Part shown: in pieces, positions 26,584 through 34,979 of the stretch | Numbering within the stretch: the first letter of the stretch is position 1 | How the letters are laid out: each line of letters opens with the position of its first letter | Source of the DNA: Bacillus licheniformis DSM 13 = ATCC 14580 | Lineage (GTDB): Bacteria > Bacillota > Bacilli > Bacillales > Bacillaceae | Length of the DNA stretch: 64,000 bases | NCBI RefSeq assembly: GCF_000011645.1 | Contig: NC_006270.3 | Coordinates: forward strand, 3,184,501-3,248,500 | Direction: 5' to 3' | The notes under the pieces: model-generated | The model's input: only the letters and a program-made list of their open reading frames with translations | Told to the model about the DNA's origin: nothing | The model's database searches: none | Program-made: the position numbers and the translations under genes

Positions 26584-26934
26584 ACTTTAAATAGACCATA
26601 ACACCCATTTTACACAACTTGCGATTAGTTCTCAAATCCTAATGAAACATAAAATTTTTGTTTGTTTTTCAAGGAGTCAAATAAAGATCGCATATAAACC
26701 CCTTTATCATCGCAAGTTCAGTTGTGTTTTGTTCGTTTTGCAACCTTGAGTCTAAAGTAGTAACTAGCGGGGAATAGAAAAACTTGAGTGTTCACGGAAC
26801 GCAGATCGGGTATGCGCCACCGAAAAACACGCAATAGACCGACACGCATTTCGGCCCTTATAAAAAACCATCCCTTCGCCTTACACCGCAAAAACCGCAA
26901 TTTGACCCGTAAAAATTGAAAAGAGGTGTTCATA
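26584..26934. other. Gene-free stretch between degQ and yuzC with short repeats
   Basis: I see no supported gene here. TTACACCGCAAA occurs at 26573-26584 and again at 26881-26892, and AATAGACC also occurs twice, so parts may be a decayed duplication. Several CGCAA half-sites look like fragments of ComA boxes. A minus-strand frame at 26718-26933 lacks a ribosome site and familiar composition. Confidence 0.4.
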
Positions 26935-27273
26935 TTGCTTCCTCCTCATTGCTTTTGGATGCATCCATATCAACACGTCAGCTGCCGGCAGGTCTATCCC
27001 GAAGTTCAAGTCAGCGCCTTATTGCGCTCGGCAAAAGAAGCGGAGAGCTTGATGGCTGACGGACAGAGAATTTTAAGCAGGCTTTCAGCCTCGCGTACTT
27101 TGGCCCAGCAAATCATGACGGCTGCCCAAAGCAACCAAAAAAATAACGTGCTGGCCGCGCTCAGGCAAACCGGCGTCCGCAGCCAGCTTGATGCCTCATT
27201 CGATCCCGACGGCATTCGCATCATGCTCATCAGCCCCCGCAGCAGACTATTCCTGCTATTGCGTTGGTCTTAG
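26935..27273 (+). CDS. yuzC: YuzC, small protein of unknown function
   Basis: A 112-residue protein. The TTG at 26935 is preferred, six bases after AAAGAGGTG. The N-terminus is rich in Pro, His and Cys; the middle is helical (LLRSAKEAESLMADGQRIL). The end, GIRIMLISPRSRLFLLLRW, resembles YuzC, which lies beside degQ in B. subtilis. No function is known. Confidence 0.78.
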   Translation: MLPPHCFWMHPYQHVSCRQVYPEVQVSALLRSAKEAESLMADGQRILSRLSASRTLAQQIMTAAQSNQKNNVLAALRQTGVRSQLDASFDPDGIRIMLISPRSRLFLLLRWS

Positions 27274-27276
27274 CGC

Positions 27277-27318
27277 AAAAAAAATTCCGGTCCCTAAGAA
27301 GGAGCCGGAATTTTTTTA
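27277..27318 (+). terminator. Bidirectional terminator yuzC / yuxH
   Basis: AAAAATTCCGG and CCGGAATTTTTTT form the stem, with an inner imperfect loop. Confidence 0.75.
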
Positions 27319-28536
27319 TAAGAGCTTTTGACACCAATCAACAGCTTCAAGATAGCACTGGTACGCTTCATCTTTAGTTAAGCCTTCTGTCTCCGGTGTG
27401 TTGTCTTCCCATTCGTTTCGTTCGATCGATTTTGCAAGCCGCAAGATTTTTCGGTAATCATTTTCTTTTCCGAGCAGCGCCTGGCCCACTTCGTCTGTCA
27501 GCGGCAGTTCGCTGACGACTTCCGTTAGTTCTTTGTGCAGCAGTGTATCGATAAATGAAAACATGCCTGTCAGCATATAAGAAGCCGGCTGAGGGCGGTT
27601 CGTTTTTTTTGCCAGCAATTCGCAAAGCTTCGCGCGGATCAGCGAAATCTTGACGACTTCGTTCTTGCTGGAGTTTTGCTTTTTCGTTAAATCCTTAAAT
27701 GAGAGGATGAAGATCCACCTTTTGATTTCTTTAAATCCGAGAAGCACGATAGCCTGGCGGATGCTTTTAATCTTTTGGATCGGCCGGTTGGCTGGAGAAT
27801 TCAACAGCTTCAGCAGCTGGTAAGAAAGCGACAAATCGCGCTCTATAATATTTGTGACGTTTTCAATATCAGGCTGATCTTCGCTTAATTCATGCAGCAG
27901 CTCATAATAAGCGTGGAAATGATATGTAATGTCCTGACCGTCAATCACGACAGGCTCGCTGAAGAAATAGCCTTGAAACAGATGAAATCCGTCTTTTACA
28001 GCCTGCTCATATTCTTTTCGCGTCTCCACTTTTTCAGCGAGGAACGTCAGGCGGTGGTTACGGCATGATCGAAGGATGCTCTGTCTTTCCTGCTGCGTCG
28101 TTTTGAAAAAATCGATCTTCAAAATATCAATGGATGCCAAAAGCTGATGGAGCAAGTCCCTCTTCACGCGATGCTTTAAACAAAAATCATCGAGTGCAAT
28201 CGTGTAGCCGAGGCTTTTCAAATGCCTGCACCTTTCGATAAGCTCAAGGGTAATCGGCACATCTTCAAGGATTTCCACAACGAGCTGATCCGGGTCAAAA
28301 TACGTCGGCAGCCCTGATGCCAAAAGACCCTCGGTAAAATTCACGTAATACCTTTTGCCTTCTGTCAATTTATCGATTCCAATGTTTAAAAAGCTGTTAA
28401 TCATTAATTCTGTTGTCGCTTGATCACCGTCAATACCGGAAAAAAAGTTTTTCTCGCTTTCCCTGTATAAAAGCTCGTATGCGACAACTTGTTCTTTTCT
28501 GTTGAATATTGGCTGTCTGGCAACGAATACCCTCAT
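27316..28536 (-). CDS. pdeH: YuxH (PdeH), c-di-GMP phosphodiesterase with EAL and HDOD domains
   Basis: A 406-residue cytoplasmic protein; the start at 28536 follows AGGGGGA, while an in-frame extension upstream has no site. The EAL domain (about residues 5-200) keeps YELLYR in place of EALLR, NFTEGLL, EILED, LKIDF, AEKVET and the Gln of FQGYFFSEP. The usual DDFG is DDFC here. An HDOD domain follows (about 200-390, with ERDLSLSYQLLKLLN). B. subtilis PdeH hydrolyses c-di-GMP and affects swarming. It is downstream of pncB, after a terminator. Confidence 0.88.
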   Translation of the reverse strand: MRVFVARQPIFNRKEQVVAYELLYRESEKNFFSGIDGDQATTELMINSFLNIGIDKLTEGKRYYVNFTEGLLASGLPTYFDPDQLVVEILEDVPITLELIERCRHLKSLGYTIALDDFCLKHRVKRDLLHQLLASIDILKIDFFKTTQQERQSILRSCRNHRLTFLAEKVETRKEYEQAVKDGFHLFQGYFFSEPVVIDGQDITYHFHAYYELLHELSEDQPDIENVTNIIERDLSLSYQLLKLLNSPANRPIQKIKSIRQAIVLLGFKEIKRWIFILSFKDLTKKQNSSKNEVVKISLIRAKLCELLAKKTNRPQPASYMLTGMFSFIDTLLHKELTEVVSELPLTDEVGQALLGKENDYRKILRLAKSIERNEWEDNTPETEGLTKDEAYQCYLEAVDWCQKLL

Positions 28537-28643
28537 TCTTCTTCCCCCTAGCGACTGAGGTGCCTTCGCTTTTAAGTATATCAAATAATTGGGCAAATCC
28601 CGTCTGCTGTATAAAAATTCACCCAAATTTGAACTTAATATTG

Positions 28644-28677
28644 AAAAACAGATAATCCCCGAAGAAATTATCTGTTT
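28644..28677 (-). terminator. Terminator of pncAB
   Basis: AAACAGATAAT pairs with ATTATCTGTTTTT around TTCTTCGGGG on the minus strand. Confidence 0.85.
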
Positions 28678-28714
28678 CAATCCCCAGTTATGTTAAAAAC
28701 TATCGTTTACAGAG

Positions 28715-30184
28715 TCAACCTTGATCCAGACCTTTTTTCGCCTTGATTTTCGCTTCGTGAATTTGCTGCATCTTGTTGTTCCAGCAAGCTTCGCTTAAAT
28801 CGACAGGATATTCTTCGGGCTTGCTGATCCGCTTATACTCTTCCCAAAGCAAACTGAGATTTTCTTGAACATACCGCTTAATATCCTGAATGCTCGGATT
28901 CTCATAGACAAGCTCGCCTTTTTCAAAGATCGGCTGGTGAAGATCTTTCGCATCAAAATTCGTCACAAACTTGCTGATAAACGTATGAACGGGGTGAAAC
29001 ATCTTCAGCCGCTCCTGTTCATTGACCTTTTCATAGTCCAAAGCGATATAATCGCCTTCTGAATGATGGTTCAGCTGATTGATGATTCTGTACACCTTTT
29101 TCAAGCCTGGAGTCGTCACTTTTTCCGGATTCGAAGAAATTTTAATCGTGTCTGCCATCTTTCCGTCTTCTTCGATCGAAACAAGTTTGTAAACCGCGCC
29201 GAGAGCCGGCTGGTCGTAAGCGGTAATCAGCTTTGTGCCCACGCCCCAGACGTCGATTTTTGCACCCTGGGCTTTAAGGTTCATAATCGTGTACTCATCA
29301 AGATCGCTTGATGCAACAACTTTTGTATCTGTAAATCCGGCTTCATCCAGCATGGCTCTCGCTTTCTTCGACAAATAGGCGAGGTCTCCGCTGTCCAGGC
29401 GGATTCCCGAAAATTCAATTTGATCGCCGAATTCCTTTGCTACTTTGATCGCATTTGGAATGCCGGAACGCACCGTATCATATGTATCGACCAAAAAGAC
29501 ACATTTTTTATGGGTTTCCGCATATTTTTTAAATGCCGTGTACTCATCGCGATAGGCCTGTACAAGCGCATGGGCGTGCGTGCCTGATACCGGAATGTCA
29601 AACCGCTTGCCGGCGCGGACATTGCTTGTCGCGTCGAATCCGCCGATAATCGCGGCTCTTGCTCCCCACATCGCCGCGTCCATTTCATGCGCGCGCCTTG
29701 TTCCAAATTCAAGCGCCGTCTCTTCTCCGATCACACTTTTGATTCTCGCCGCTTTTGTGGCAATCAATGTTTGGTAATTCACAATGTTGAGCAGAGCCGT
29801 CTCAATCAGCTGCGCTTCAGCCAAAGGCGCTTCGATCCTCATGATCGGTTCGTTGCCAAACACGATTTCGCCTTCCTGCATAGAATAAAGCGAACCGGTG
29901 AATCTCATATCTTTTAAAAAGCCGAGAAAGTCATCTTTAAAGCCCAGCTCTTCTTTTAAATAAACTAAATCGCTTTCAGTAAATCTGAAATCCCGCAAAA
30001 ATTCAATCGCTTTTTCAAGACCGGCAAAAACGGCAAAACCGCTGTCAAAAGGGAGCTTTCTGAAAAACAGTTCAAATACGGCTTTCTTTTGATCAATGCC
30101 GTCGCGCCAATACGTTTCCGCCATATTAATTTGATATAGGTCTGTGTGTAGTGCTAGACTGTCGTCTGTAAAACGGTGTTCCAA
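28715..30184 (-). CDS. pncB: PncB, nicotinate phosphoribosyltransferase
   Basis: A 489-residue enzyme (B. subtilis 490) that makes nicotinate mononucleotide from nicotinate and PRPP with ATP use. Family segments include TDLYQINMAETYW at the N-terminus, EFGTRRAHEMDAA, GTHAHALVQAY with the active-site His, and SGIRLDSGDLAYLSK. It follows pncA by 17 bases, so both act in one NAD salvage operon: nicotinamide to nicotinate to NaMN. Confidence 0.95.
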   Translation of the reverse strand: MEHRFTDDSLALHTDLYQINMAETYWRDGIDQKKAVFELFFRKLPFDSGFAVFAGLEKAIEFLRDFRFTESDLVYLKEELGFKDDFLGFLKDMRFTGSLYSMQEGEIVFGNEPIMRIEAPLAEAQLIETALLNIVNYQTLIATKAARIKSVIGEETALEFGTRRAHEMDAAMWGARAAIIGGFDATSNVRAGKRFDIPVSGTHAHALVQAYRDEYTAFKKYAETHKKCVFLVDTYDTVRSGIPNAIKVAKEFGDQIEFSGIRLDSGDLAYLSKKARAMLDEAGFTDTKVVASSDLDEYTIMNLKAQGAKIDVWGVGTKLITAYDQPALGAVYKLVSIEEDGKMADTIKISSNPEKVTTPGLKKVYRIINQLNHHSEGDYIALDYEKVNEQERLKMFHPVHTFISKFVTNFDAKDLHQPIFEKGELVYENPSIQDIKRYVQENLSLLWEEYKRISKPEEYPVDLSEACWNNKMQQIHEAKIKAKKGLDQG

Positions 30185-30201
30185 CCTTCATTTCTCCTTC
30201 C

Positions 30202-30753
30202 TCAATCTGACACTGAGGCTCCCAGGGTGTTTGCAAAATGAGAAAGAGCCCAGTCGTGTCCGTCCGGGTTAAAGCTAGCCACTGCGTTTTGATGAATGAC
30301 AAGATTAAACCCTTTATTATAAGCATCTACTGCGGTATGGAGCACGCATATATCTGTGCATACGCCAACAAGGTGCAGTTCTTGAATATCCCTTTCACGA
30401 AGCTTCAGCTCGAGGTTTGTCCCGGCAAAAGCAGAGTACCTTGTTTTTTCCATGTAATAGACATTCTGATCGTGTTCGTGTTTTCGATAAAGCTTTTCAA
30501 GCTTCCCGTATAAATCCTGTCCTGATGTACCTTTTATATTATGCGGAGGAAACAAACGGGTTTCCGGATGAAGCGTATCGCCGGCCTCGTGTGAATCGAC
30601 TGCAAATACGACATAATCGCCGTTTTGAATAAACGTATCCGCGAGACGCGCCACGGCGTCTTCGATTTTGCGGCCGGGTTCCCCGCACGTCAGCTTACCG
30701 TCAGCTGCGACAAAGTCATTCGTATAATCTATACATATAAGAGCTTTTTTCAT
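30202..30753 (-). CDS. pncA: PncA (YueJ), nicotinamidase
   Basis: A 183-residue cysteine hydrolase (same length as B. subtilis YueJ). The start at 30753 follows GGGAGGG; an upstream extension has none. The catalytic Asp is in IDYTNDF, the Lys in MEKTRYSAF and the Cys in GVCTDICVLHTA. Metal ligands are supplied around DSHEAGDTLH. It turns nicotinamide into nicotinate and ammonia, feeding pncB. Confidence 0.94.
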   Translation of the reverse strand: MKKALICIDYTNDFVAADGKLTCGEPGRKIEDAVARLADTFIQNGDYVVFAVDSHEAGDTLHPETRLFPPHNIKGTSGQDLYGKLEKLYRKHEHDQNVYYMEKTRYSAFAGTNLELKLRERDIQELHLVGVCTDICVLHTAVDAYNKGFNLVIHQNAVASFNPDGHDWALSHFANTLGASVSD

Positions 30754-30884
30754 TGCCGCCCTCCCCGCCTTTTGTATGATAGGTAACATTATAACTTATC
30801 TAAACGGACAAGTGAATGGCGAATCAATCGAATATGGCTGTCAAGCCGCGCCAGCAGCGGTTTTTTCTTTTTCAGAAAAAAACA

Positions 30885-30935
30885 AAAACCACGGGTTCGG
30901 GACCGCCTTGCGGAAGGCGCGTGCGAAAACCCGCA
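30885..30935 (-). terminator. Structured terminator of yueI
   Basis: On the minus strand GCGGGTT pairs with AACCCGT, enclosing the hairpin GCCTT-CCGC-AAGGC; GGTTTTTGTTTTTTT follows. Confidence 0.65.
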
Positions 30936-30937
30936 CC

Positions 30938-31339
30938 TCATCTCTTGTTTAAAACCGACTGCTCAAAGATATCGTCCTGAACATAAATCGATTCTTTCTC
31001 TACGGCCTCACGCGCCGCGAGAACAAGTCCAAGGGGAGTGTCCGATTGCTGATCGGACACGATCGAAAAAGGGACGCCTTGCTTATTGGACTCCTTGATG
31101 TAAGGAGATAAATGAGAGTAGCCGATTTCGCCGTTAAGCAATAATGTTGCATCCGCTTTTGAGCCAAGCGCATCGATGACTTCCCGGTATGCCTTCGGAC
31201 GCAGCACTTGTCCTTTAGTCAATGCGATGATGACCCTTTCCCTCAGCGAGCCTAAAAACAGTCTGCGTTCATCCGGCTTCGTTTCGCGTGGTCCGTACAT
31301 TCCCTGCTGTAAATATTGATCCAATGATTGGTCGCTCAC
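30938..31339 (-). CDS. yueI: YueI, DUF1694 protein of unknown function
   Basis: A 133-residue cytoplasmic protein (B. subtilis YueI 132). It contains LGSLRERVIIALTKGQVL and ATLLLNGEIGYSHLSPYIK, typical of DUF1694. Its fold is thought to be Rossmann-like and related to ribosomal-protein L7Ae-type folds; no biochemical role is known. It lies upstream of pncAB, after yueH. Confidence 0.85.
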   Translation of the reverse strand: MSDQSLDQYLQQGMYGPRETKPDERRLFLGSLRERVIIALTKGQVLRPKAYREVIDALGSKADATLLLNGEIGYSHLSPYIKESNKQGVPFSIVSDQQSDTPLGLVLAAREAVEKESIYVQDDIFEQSVLNKR

Positions 31340-31433
31340 GTCTTAGACCCTCCAGTTTTATCCTGCTGGCAGCGTTTTTTAAGCTGCATTTTTTTATCAG
31401 TATGCCCACGAAAACAGCGGGCATGAGCCCGTG

Positions 31434-31682
31434 CTACATTTCGGTCACCCATTGTACGATCTTTTTGGACAGCTCCTCGGCCGCATCCGACTCAGCCACT
31501 TTCGACAATGACCGGTCAAGCTTTTCGGCGAGTTCTGCTTTTTCTTCCTCATAGGAAATCAGCGTGCTCCACTCCAGTTGCGGCACAGCCACAAGCGTAT
31601 GAAATTCCTTTTTATTTTCATGGAGGTAAACGTCTGTGATCATCTGATCTTCGTTTAAGATGTTTGCCTTCCTGATTTTCAT
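31434..31682 (-). CDS. yueH: YueH, small conserved protein
   Basis: An 82-residue protein (B. subtilis YueH 82). The ATG at 31682 is preferred over the GTG nine bases upstream, which lies inside the ribosome site AGGCAGGTG. It is soluble, acidic and helical in the second half. Function unknown. Confidence 0.83.
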   Translation of the reverse strand: MKIRKANILNEDQMITDVYLHENKKEFHTLVAVPQLEWSTLISYEEEKAELAEKLDRSLSKVAESDAAEELSKKIVQWVTEM

Positions 31683-31722
31683 CTTTGTCACCTGCCTTAT
31701 CTATCTTTTTTCCCATTATACT

Positions 31723-31757
31723 ATAAAAAAGAAACAGCCTCTTTAAAAGAGGCTGTC
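31723..31757 (-). terminator. Terminator of yueG
   Basis: ACAGCCTCTTT pairs with AAGAGGCTGT, followed by TTCTTTTTT on the minus strand. Confidence 0.87.
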
Positions 31758-31977
31758 ACAGGTTCAATGACTGGGAACCGTCCATCACATCCGCATCTGT
31801 GAAGGTCGTTTTATTGATATCGTTATGAATCAATCCGTAGTCCCCTGTTTGAAATGTGCCCGCTCCTCCTCCGGAGGAATCCGTGCACTTCGGGGAAATC
31901 GCAAACACATCTCCAAAAAAGGCTGCGCTGTCATCAACGACTCGCCTGATAAAAATCGGTCCGACAATTGCCGGCAT
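31756..31977 (-). CDS. yueG: YueG, GerPA/GerPF-like spore protein
   Basis: A 73-residue protein (B. subtilis YueG 73) starting at 31977 after GGAGGTG. The pattern IVGPIFI, then SSGGGAGTFQTGDYGLI, is that of the GerPA/GerPF family of spore-coat permeability proteins. This suggests a role in letting germinants through the coat, inferred from family only. Confidence 0.84.
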   Translation of the reverse strand: MPAIVGPIFIRRVVDDSAAFFGDVFAISPKCTDSSGGGAGTFQTGDYGLIHNDINKTTFTDADVMDGSQSLNL

Positions 31978-32033
31978 TTTCACACCTCCGCCATTTAATT
32001 TATTAGCATCATATGTGAAAATGGGCAAAACGT

Positions 32034-33143
32034 TCAGACTTCAGGATTTTCCGCCGTTTCTTTTTTATACCTCTGCCTTAAACGGACAAGGCGGACGATA
32101 TTCAATGTAAAAGCCTTGAGCAGGGCATAAGCCGGAACGGCCAGGATCATGCCGAGAATGCCTCCGAAGCTTCCGGCGCCGATTAATAAAAGGATGATCG
32201 TCAGCGGATGCGTATTCAAGCGGCGGCCGATAATCAGCGGCGACAGCAGATTCCCGTCTGTCTGCTGAACGGCAACGACGATGATCAGCGCGATCAATGC
32301 TTTCGTCGGCGAGTCGAGAAATGCGATAATGACGGCCGGCGCCGCTCCAAGAAACGGTCCGACATATGGAATAATATTCGTCACGGCAATGATCAACCCG
32401 AGAATCAGCGCGTATTTCACACCGGCGATCCAAAAACCGATGAAGCACGCCGTTCCGACGAACAGACAAACAATGAGCTGTCCTTGAATGTAAGCCGCCA
32501 GCGTCTCGTACAAATCCTTAAAAATCTTCAGCCCTTCATTTTTATACTTGTCAGGCAGGATCTTGACAGCCAAATTCGGGAAACGGTGGCCGTCCTTCAG
32601 CATATAAAACAGGATGAACGGCACGGTAACAGCCGTGAGCGCAATGTTGGTCACAACGCCGAATACAGAAGTCAGGCTCCCTGTAATATTTTCAGGCAGG
32701 CTCGTCAAATATTCGCCGATTGAGCTTTCGATTTTGGCAACCGATACGAAGTCCTGATTCATTATCCAAGTGAACCACTGCGAATTCGACATTTGCTTAA
32801 TGAAAATCTGGATCTGTTTCACATAGGAGGGGATGTTGTTGAACAGATCGGTAACCTGCTTTGTAAATACAGGACCGACTGCTGACAATACAAACCCGAT
32901 GAATGCCACAAACACCAAATAGATCAGCAGAATGGACAGCGTTCTCGGCAGCTTTTTCTCAAGAAGCCGCACGATCGGATTGAATATAAAATACAAGATT
33001 CCCGCAATTAAAATCGGAGTAAATAGAGTCGATGCAAATACGATGATCGGTTCGAAAAGAAAAGACACTTTTGTCGACACATAAATGATAAGAAGAACCA
33101 ATAAAATTTGCAGCGTCCAAAAATGGGTTTTTGATTTTAACAA
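32034..33143 (-). CDS. yueF: YueF, AI-2E family membrane transporter
   Basis: A 369-residue protein (same as B. subtilis YueF). The start is TTG 33143, preceded by GGGAGGAAA; the ATG 27 bases upstream lacks a site. Seven to eight helices are predicted, with the conserved TNIIPYVGPFLGAAPA and DGNLLSPLIIGRRLNTHP segments of the AI-2E/PerM family, some of which are Na+/H+ antiporters or autoinducer exporters. The substrate is unknown. Confidence 0.88.
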   Translation of the reverse strand: MLKSKTHFWTLQILLVLLIIYVSTKVSFLFEPIIVFASTLFTPILIAGILYFIFNPIVRLLEKKLPRTLSILLIYLVFVAFIGFVLSAVGPVFTKQVTDLFNNIPSYVKQIQIFIKQMSNSQWFTWIMNQDFVSVAKIESSIGEYLTSLPENITGSLTSVFGVVTNIALTAVTVPFILFYMLKDGHRFPNLAVKILPDKYKNEGLKIFKDLYETLAAYIQGQLIVCLFVGTACFIGFWIAGVKYALILGLIIAVTNIIPYVGPFLGAAPAVIIAFLDSPTKALIALIIVVAVQQTDGNLLSPLIIGRRLNTHPLTIILLLIGAGSFGGILGMILAVPAYALLKAFTLNIVRLVRLRQRYKKETAENPEV

Positions 33144-33279
33144 GCTTTGTTTCCTCCCGGCTTTTTTCATTAATCTAAAAACTACTATTCACACTAACGT
33201 CTGTCAACTGTTTTCCTTCCATTCATACGAAAAAGCTTTGACAGGGTTTCATATTTCAGCGCCTTTTGAATAAAAAAGA

Positions 33280-33323
33280 TTGACAGCTCCTCCTGTTGTA
33301 ATTATCATGATTACAACAGGAGG
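33280..33323 (+). promoter_or_regulatory. Promoter and operator 1 of the Rrf2-type regulator gene
   Basis: TTGACA (33280-33285), 17-bp spacer, TATCAT (33303-33308). An inverted repeat at 33289-33323 has 17-bp arms with one mismatch around a central C. Its core GTTGTAAT-N7-ATTACAAC (33295-33317) covers the -10, and its right end overlaps the ribosome site. The layout points to autorepression. Confidence 0.75.
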
Positions 33324-33331
33324 GTGGTTTG

Positions 33332-33766
33332 ATGAAGATCAGCAGCAGATTTACGATAGCCGTACATATGTTATCCTTGATGCACGTCCGAAGCGACCAT
33401 TTGACATCAGAGCAAATCGCAGACAGCGTCAATACCAATCCGGTCATCATCCGCCAAATCAGCAGATTGCTGAAAAAAGCGGGCTTGATTGAAGTAAAGC
33501 GCGGCACAGGCGGAGCGCACTTATTACGGGATGCCGGCGCCATTTCTTTGTATGATGTCTATAAAGCTGTCGAAGTTGTCGGTGAAGGCGAACTGTTTCA
33601 CACTCACGAAAACCCCAATCCTGATTGCTGGGTTGGCGCGAATATCCACCAGGTTCTTGAGCTTGTTTTATTAAAAGCGCAAACAGCCATGGAGAATATA
33701 CTCAAAGAAATGTCTATAAAGGAATTGACTGATCTGATCATCCAAAAAAAGAATGCTTCTCAGTGA
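33332..33766 (+). CDS. Rrf2-family transcriptional regulator (YwnA-like)
   Basis: A 144-residue winged-helix protein. The ATG at 33332 follows AGGAGGG by seven bases. The recognition region reads TSEQIADSVNTNPVIIRQISRLLKKAGL and the wing GTGGAHLLRD. It has no Cys cluster of the IscR/NsrR type; only one Cys (PDCWVG) is present, so it may be an Fe-S-free, thiol- or ligand-responsive member. Three GTTGTAAT-N7-ATTACAAC operators lie around it, one at its own promoter and two before the next gene. It is not part of the B. subtilis gene order here. Confidence 0.85.
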   Translation: MKISSRFTIAVHMLSLMHVRSDHLTSEQIADSVNTNPVIIRQISRLLKKAGLIEVKRGTGGAHLLRDAGAISLYDVYKAVEVVGEGELFHTHENPNPDCWVGANIHQVLELVLLKAQTAMENILKEMSIKELTDLIIQKKNASQ

Positions 33767-33786
33767 GGCATGATTTTTTCAACTCG

Positions 33787-33807
33787 TTGTAATAACTATA
33801 CTTACAA
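33787..33807 (+). promoter_or_regulatory. Rrf2-type operator 2
   Basis: TTGTAAT-AACTATA-CTTACAA, an inverted repeat of the operator 1 type (GTTGTAA-N9-TTACAAC when read from 33786). TATACT (33797-33802) inside it may be a -10 for the esterase gene. Confidence 0.7.
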
Positions 33808-33837
33808 CAAGCATCTGGCACTGTGTTTTTTTCACCT

Positions 33838-33862
33838 CGTTGTAATATTGTTCATTACAACG
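33838..33862 (+). promoter_or_regulatory. Rrf2-type operator 3
   Basis: CGTTGTAAT-ATTGTTC-ATTACAACG, a perfect 9-bp inverted repeat with a 7-bp centre, 50 bp downstream of operator 2 and about 75 bp before the esterase start. Two operators here suggest cooperative repression or a DNA loop. Confidence 0.72.
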
Positions 33863-33884
33863 GAATAAAAGGAGGTGGTTCCAT

Positions 33885-33923
33885 GTGATCAACACAGGCA
33901 AATTCGGATTTCCATCACATTAA
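33885..33923 (+). CDS. Possible 12-residue leader peptide before the esterase
   Basis: GTG at 33885 lies six bases after a perfect AAAGGAGGTGG and reads MINTGKFGFPSH, then TAA. An overlapping ATG at 33883 stops at once (ATGTGA). The next gene starts 13 bases downstream with its own AAGGGAGGA. The strong ribosome site with so short a frame suggests translational coupling or attenuation; no function can be assigned. Confidence 0.35.
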   Translation: MINTGKFGFPSH

Positions 33924-33936
33924 GGGAGGACTTAAC

Positions 33937-34833
33937 ATGACGAATCATATAAAAGAAATCAACTGGGAGCAAAACACCAACTCTTACATTCAGCTCATAC
34001 CGAATATTGAGTACACAAAAGTGGAAGACACTTCTTTGACATTACATTTGCTGGTGTACCGCAATCCAATGGATGCGTTATTTAACAGGAAAGGCAATCA
34101 GGAAACATACCCGCTGATCATTTATTTGCAAGGGTGCGGATGGGGCTGGACAAAACAGGATACATCCGCCTTTATCCCCCAACTGGTTCCATTTGTCGAG
34201 CAAGGATATGTCGTGGCAAGCGTTCAATACAGAGGCAGCGGAGAGGCGGTGTTTCCGGCTCAGCTTCATGATGTGAAAACAGCAGTCCGCTTTTTAAAAG
34301 CAAATGCCGCCCGCTATAACATCGATCCTGATAGAGTCGGAGTCTGGGGGGATTCTTCAGGCGGCCATTTGGCTCTTTTGCTTGGATTGACCGAAGGAAT
34401 TGAAGAATTTGAAGGCCCGGACGAATACCGTCATGTATCGAGCAAAGTCGATGCGGTTGCGGACTGGTTCGGTCCGGTCGACCTTCTGTCCATGAGCAAG
34501 TATCCGTCCATCTTCGATCATGATTCACCCAATTCACCGGAATCCAAGCTGATCGGCGGAGCTGTTCAAGAAAACAGAGTACAGGCGAAACAAGCGAGTC
34601 CGATAAGCTATGTTCACAGGGAAGCGCCTCCCATTCTGATTATGCACGGGGATCAGGACGATGTCGTCCCTTATCAACAAAGCGTCCAATTGTTTGAAGC
34701 CTTAATAAAAGAAGGCCATGATGCCCTTATGTATAAAATAAACGGGGCCGGACATAACGGTTTTACCCAGGCTCATACCCTGGACATCGTCAAATCGTTC
34801 TTCCGCAAACATTTAAAGCCTGGAAAAGCCTGA
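33937..34833 (+). CDS. Alpha/beta hydrolase, esterase-lipase type
   Basis: A 298-residue cytoplasmic hydrolase of the BD-FAE/HSL-like group. The nucleophile Ser is in GDSSGGHLALLL, the acid in HGDQDDVVPY and the His in GAGHNGF. The oxyanion region is QGCGWGW instead of HGGxW. AAGGGAGGA precedes the ATG. No signal peptide is seen. It is preceded by two operators for the neighbouring Rrf2 regulator, so its substrate may be the inducer or a related ester; that is inference. Confidence 0.85.
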   Translation: MTNHIKEINWEQNTNSYIQLIPNIEYTKVEDTSLTLHLLVYRNPMDALFNRKGNQETYPLIIYLQGCGWGWTKQDTSAFIPQLVPFVEQGYVVASVQYRGSGEAVFPAQLHDVKTAVRFLKANAARYNIDPDRVGVWGDSSGGHLALLLGLTEGIEEFEGPDEYRHVSSKVDAVADWFGPVDLLSMSKYPSIFDHDSPNSPESKLIGGAVQENRVQAKQASPISYVHREAPPILIMHGDQDDVVPYQQSVQLFEALIKEGHDALMYKINGAGHNGFTQAHTLDIVKSFFRKHLKPGKA

Positions 34834-34979
34834 ACATTGAAGGCCGGATATCCGGCCTATCAGTGTATATTCCTCTCTTTTATGAATATTTTCTAAATTT
34901 TTTTCAGTATATCGGTATAAAGTTCACCTTCAGAAAATAAGATGAAAACGCTTACAAATAAACCATGAGGTGAACAACG

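Noticed and set aside
26718..26933. Minus-strand frame of 71 codons between degQ and yuzC
   Set aside because: No ribosome site, odd Arg/Phe-rich composition and overlap with a repeat-containing regulatory stretch.
30832..30860. CCGC-GCCAGCA-GCGG followed by T6 on the plus strand
   Set aside because: No plus-strand gene ends nearby, so a terminator role is not supported.
32208..32723. Plus-strand frame of 171 codons opposite yueF
   Set aside because: Shadow of the yueF membrane protein; Arg/Gln/Asp-rich composition typical of antisense frames.
34838..34862. Palindrome AGGCCGGATATCCGGCCT after the esterase gene as a terminator
   Set aside because: It lacks a following T run, so I did not list it as a terminator, though it may stabilise the 3' end.
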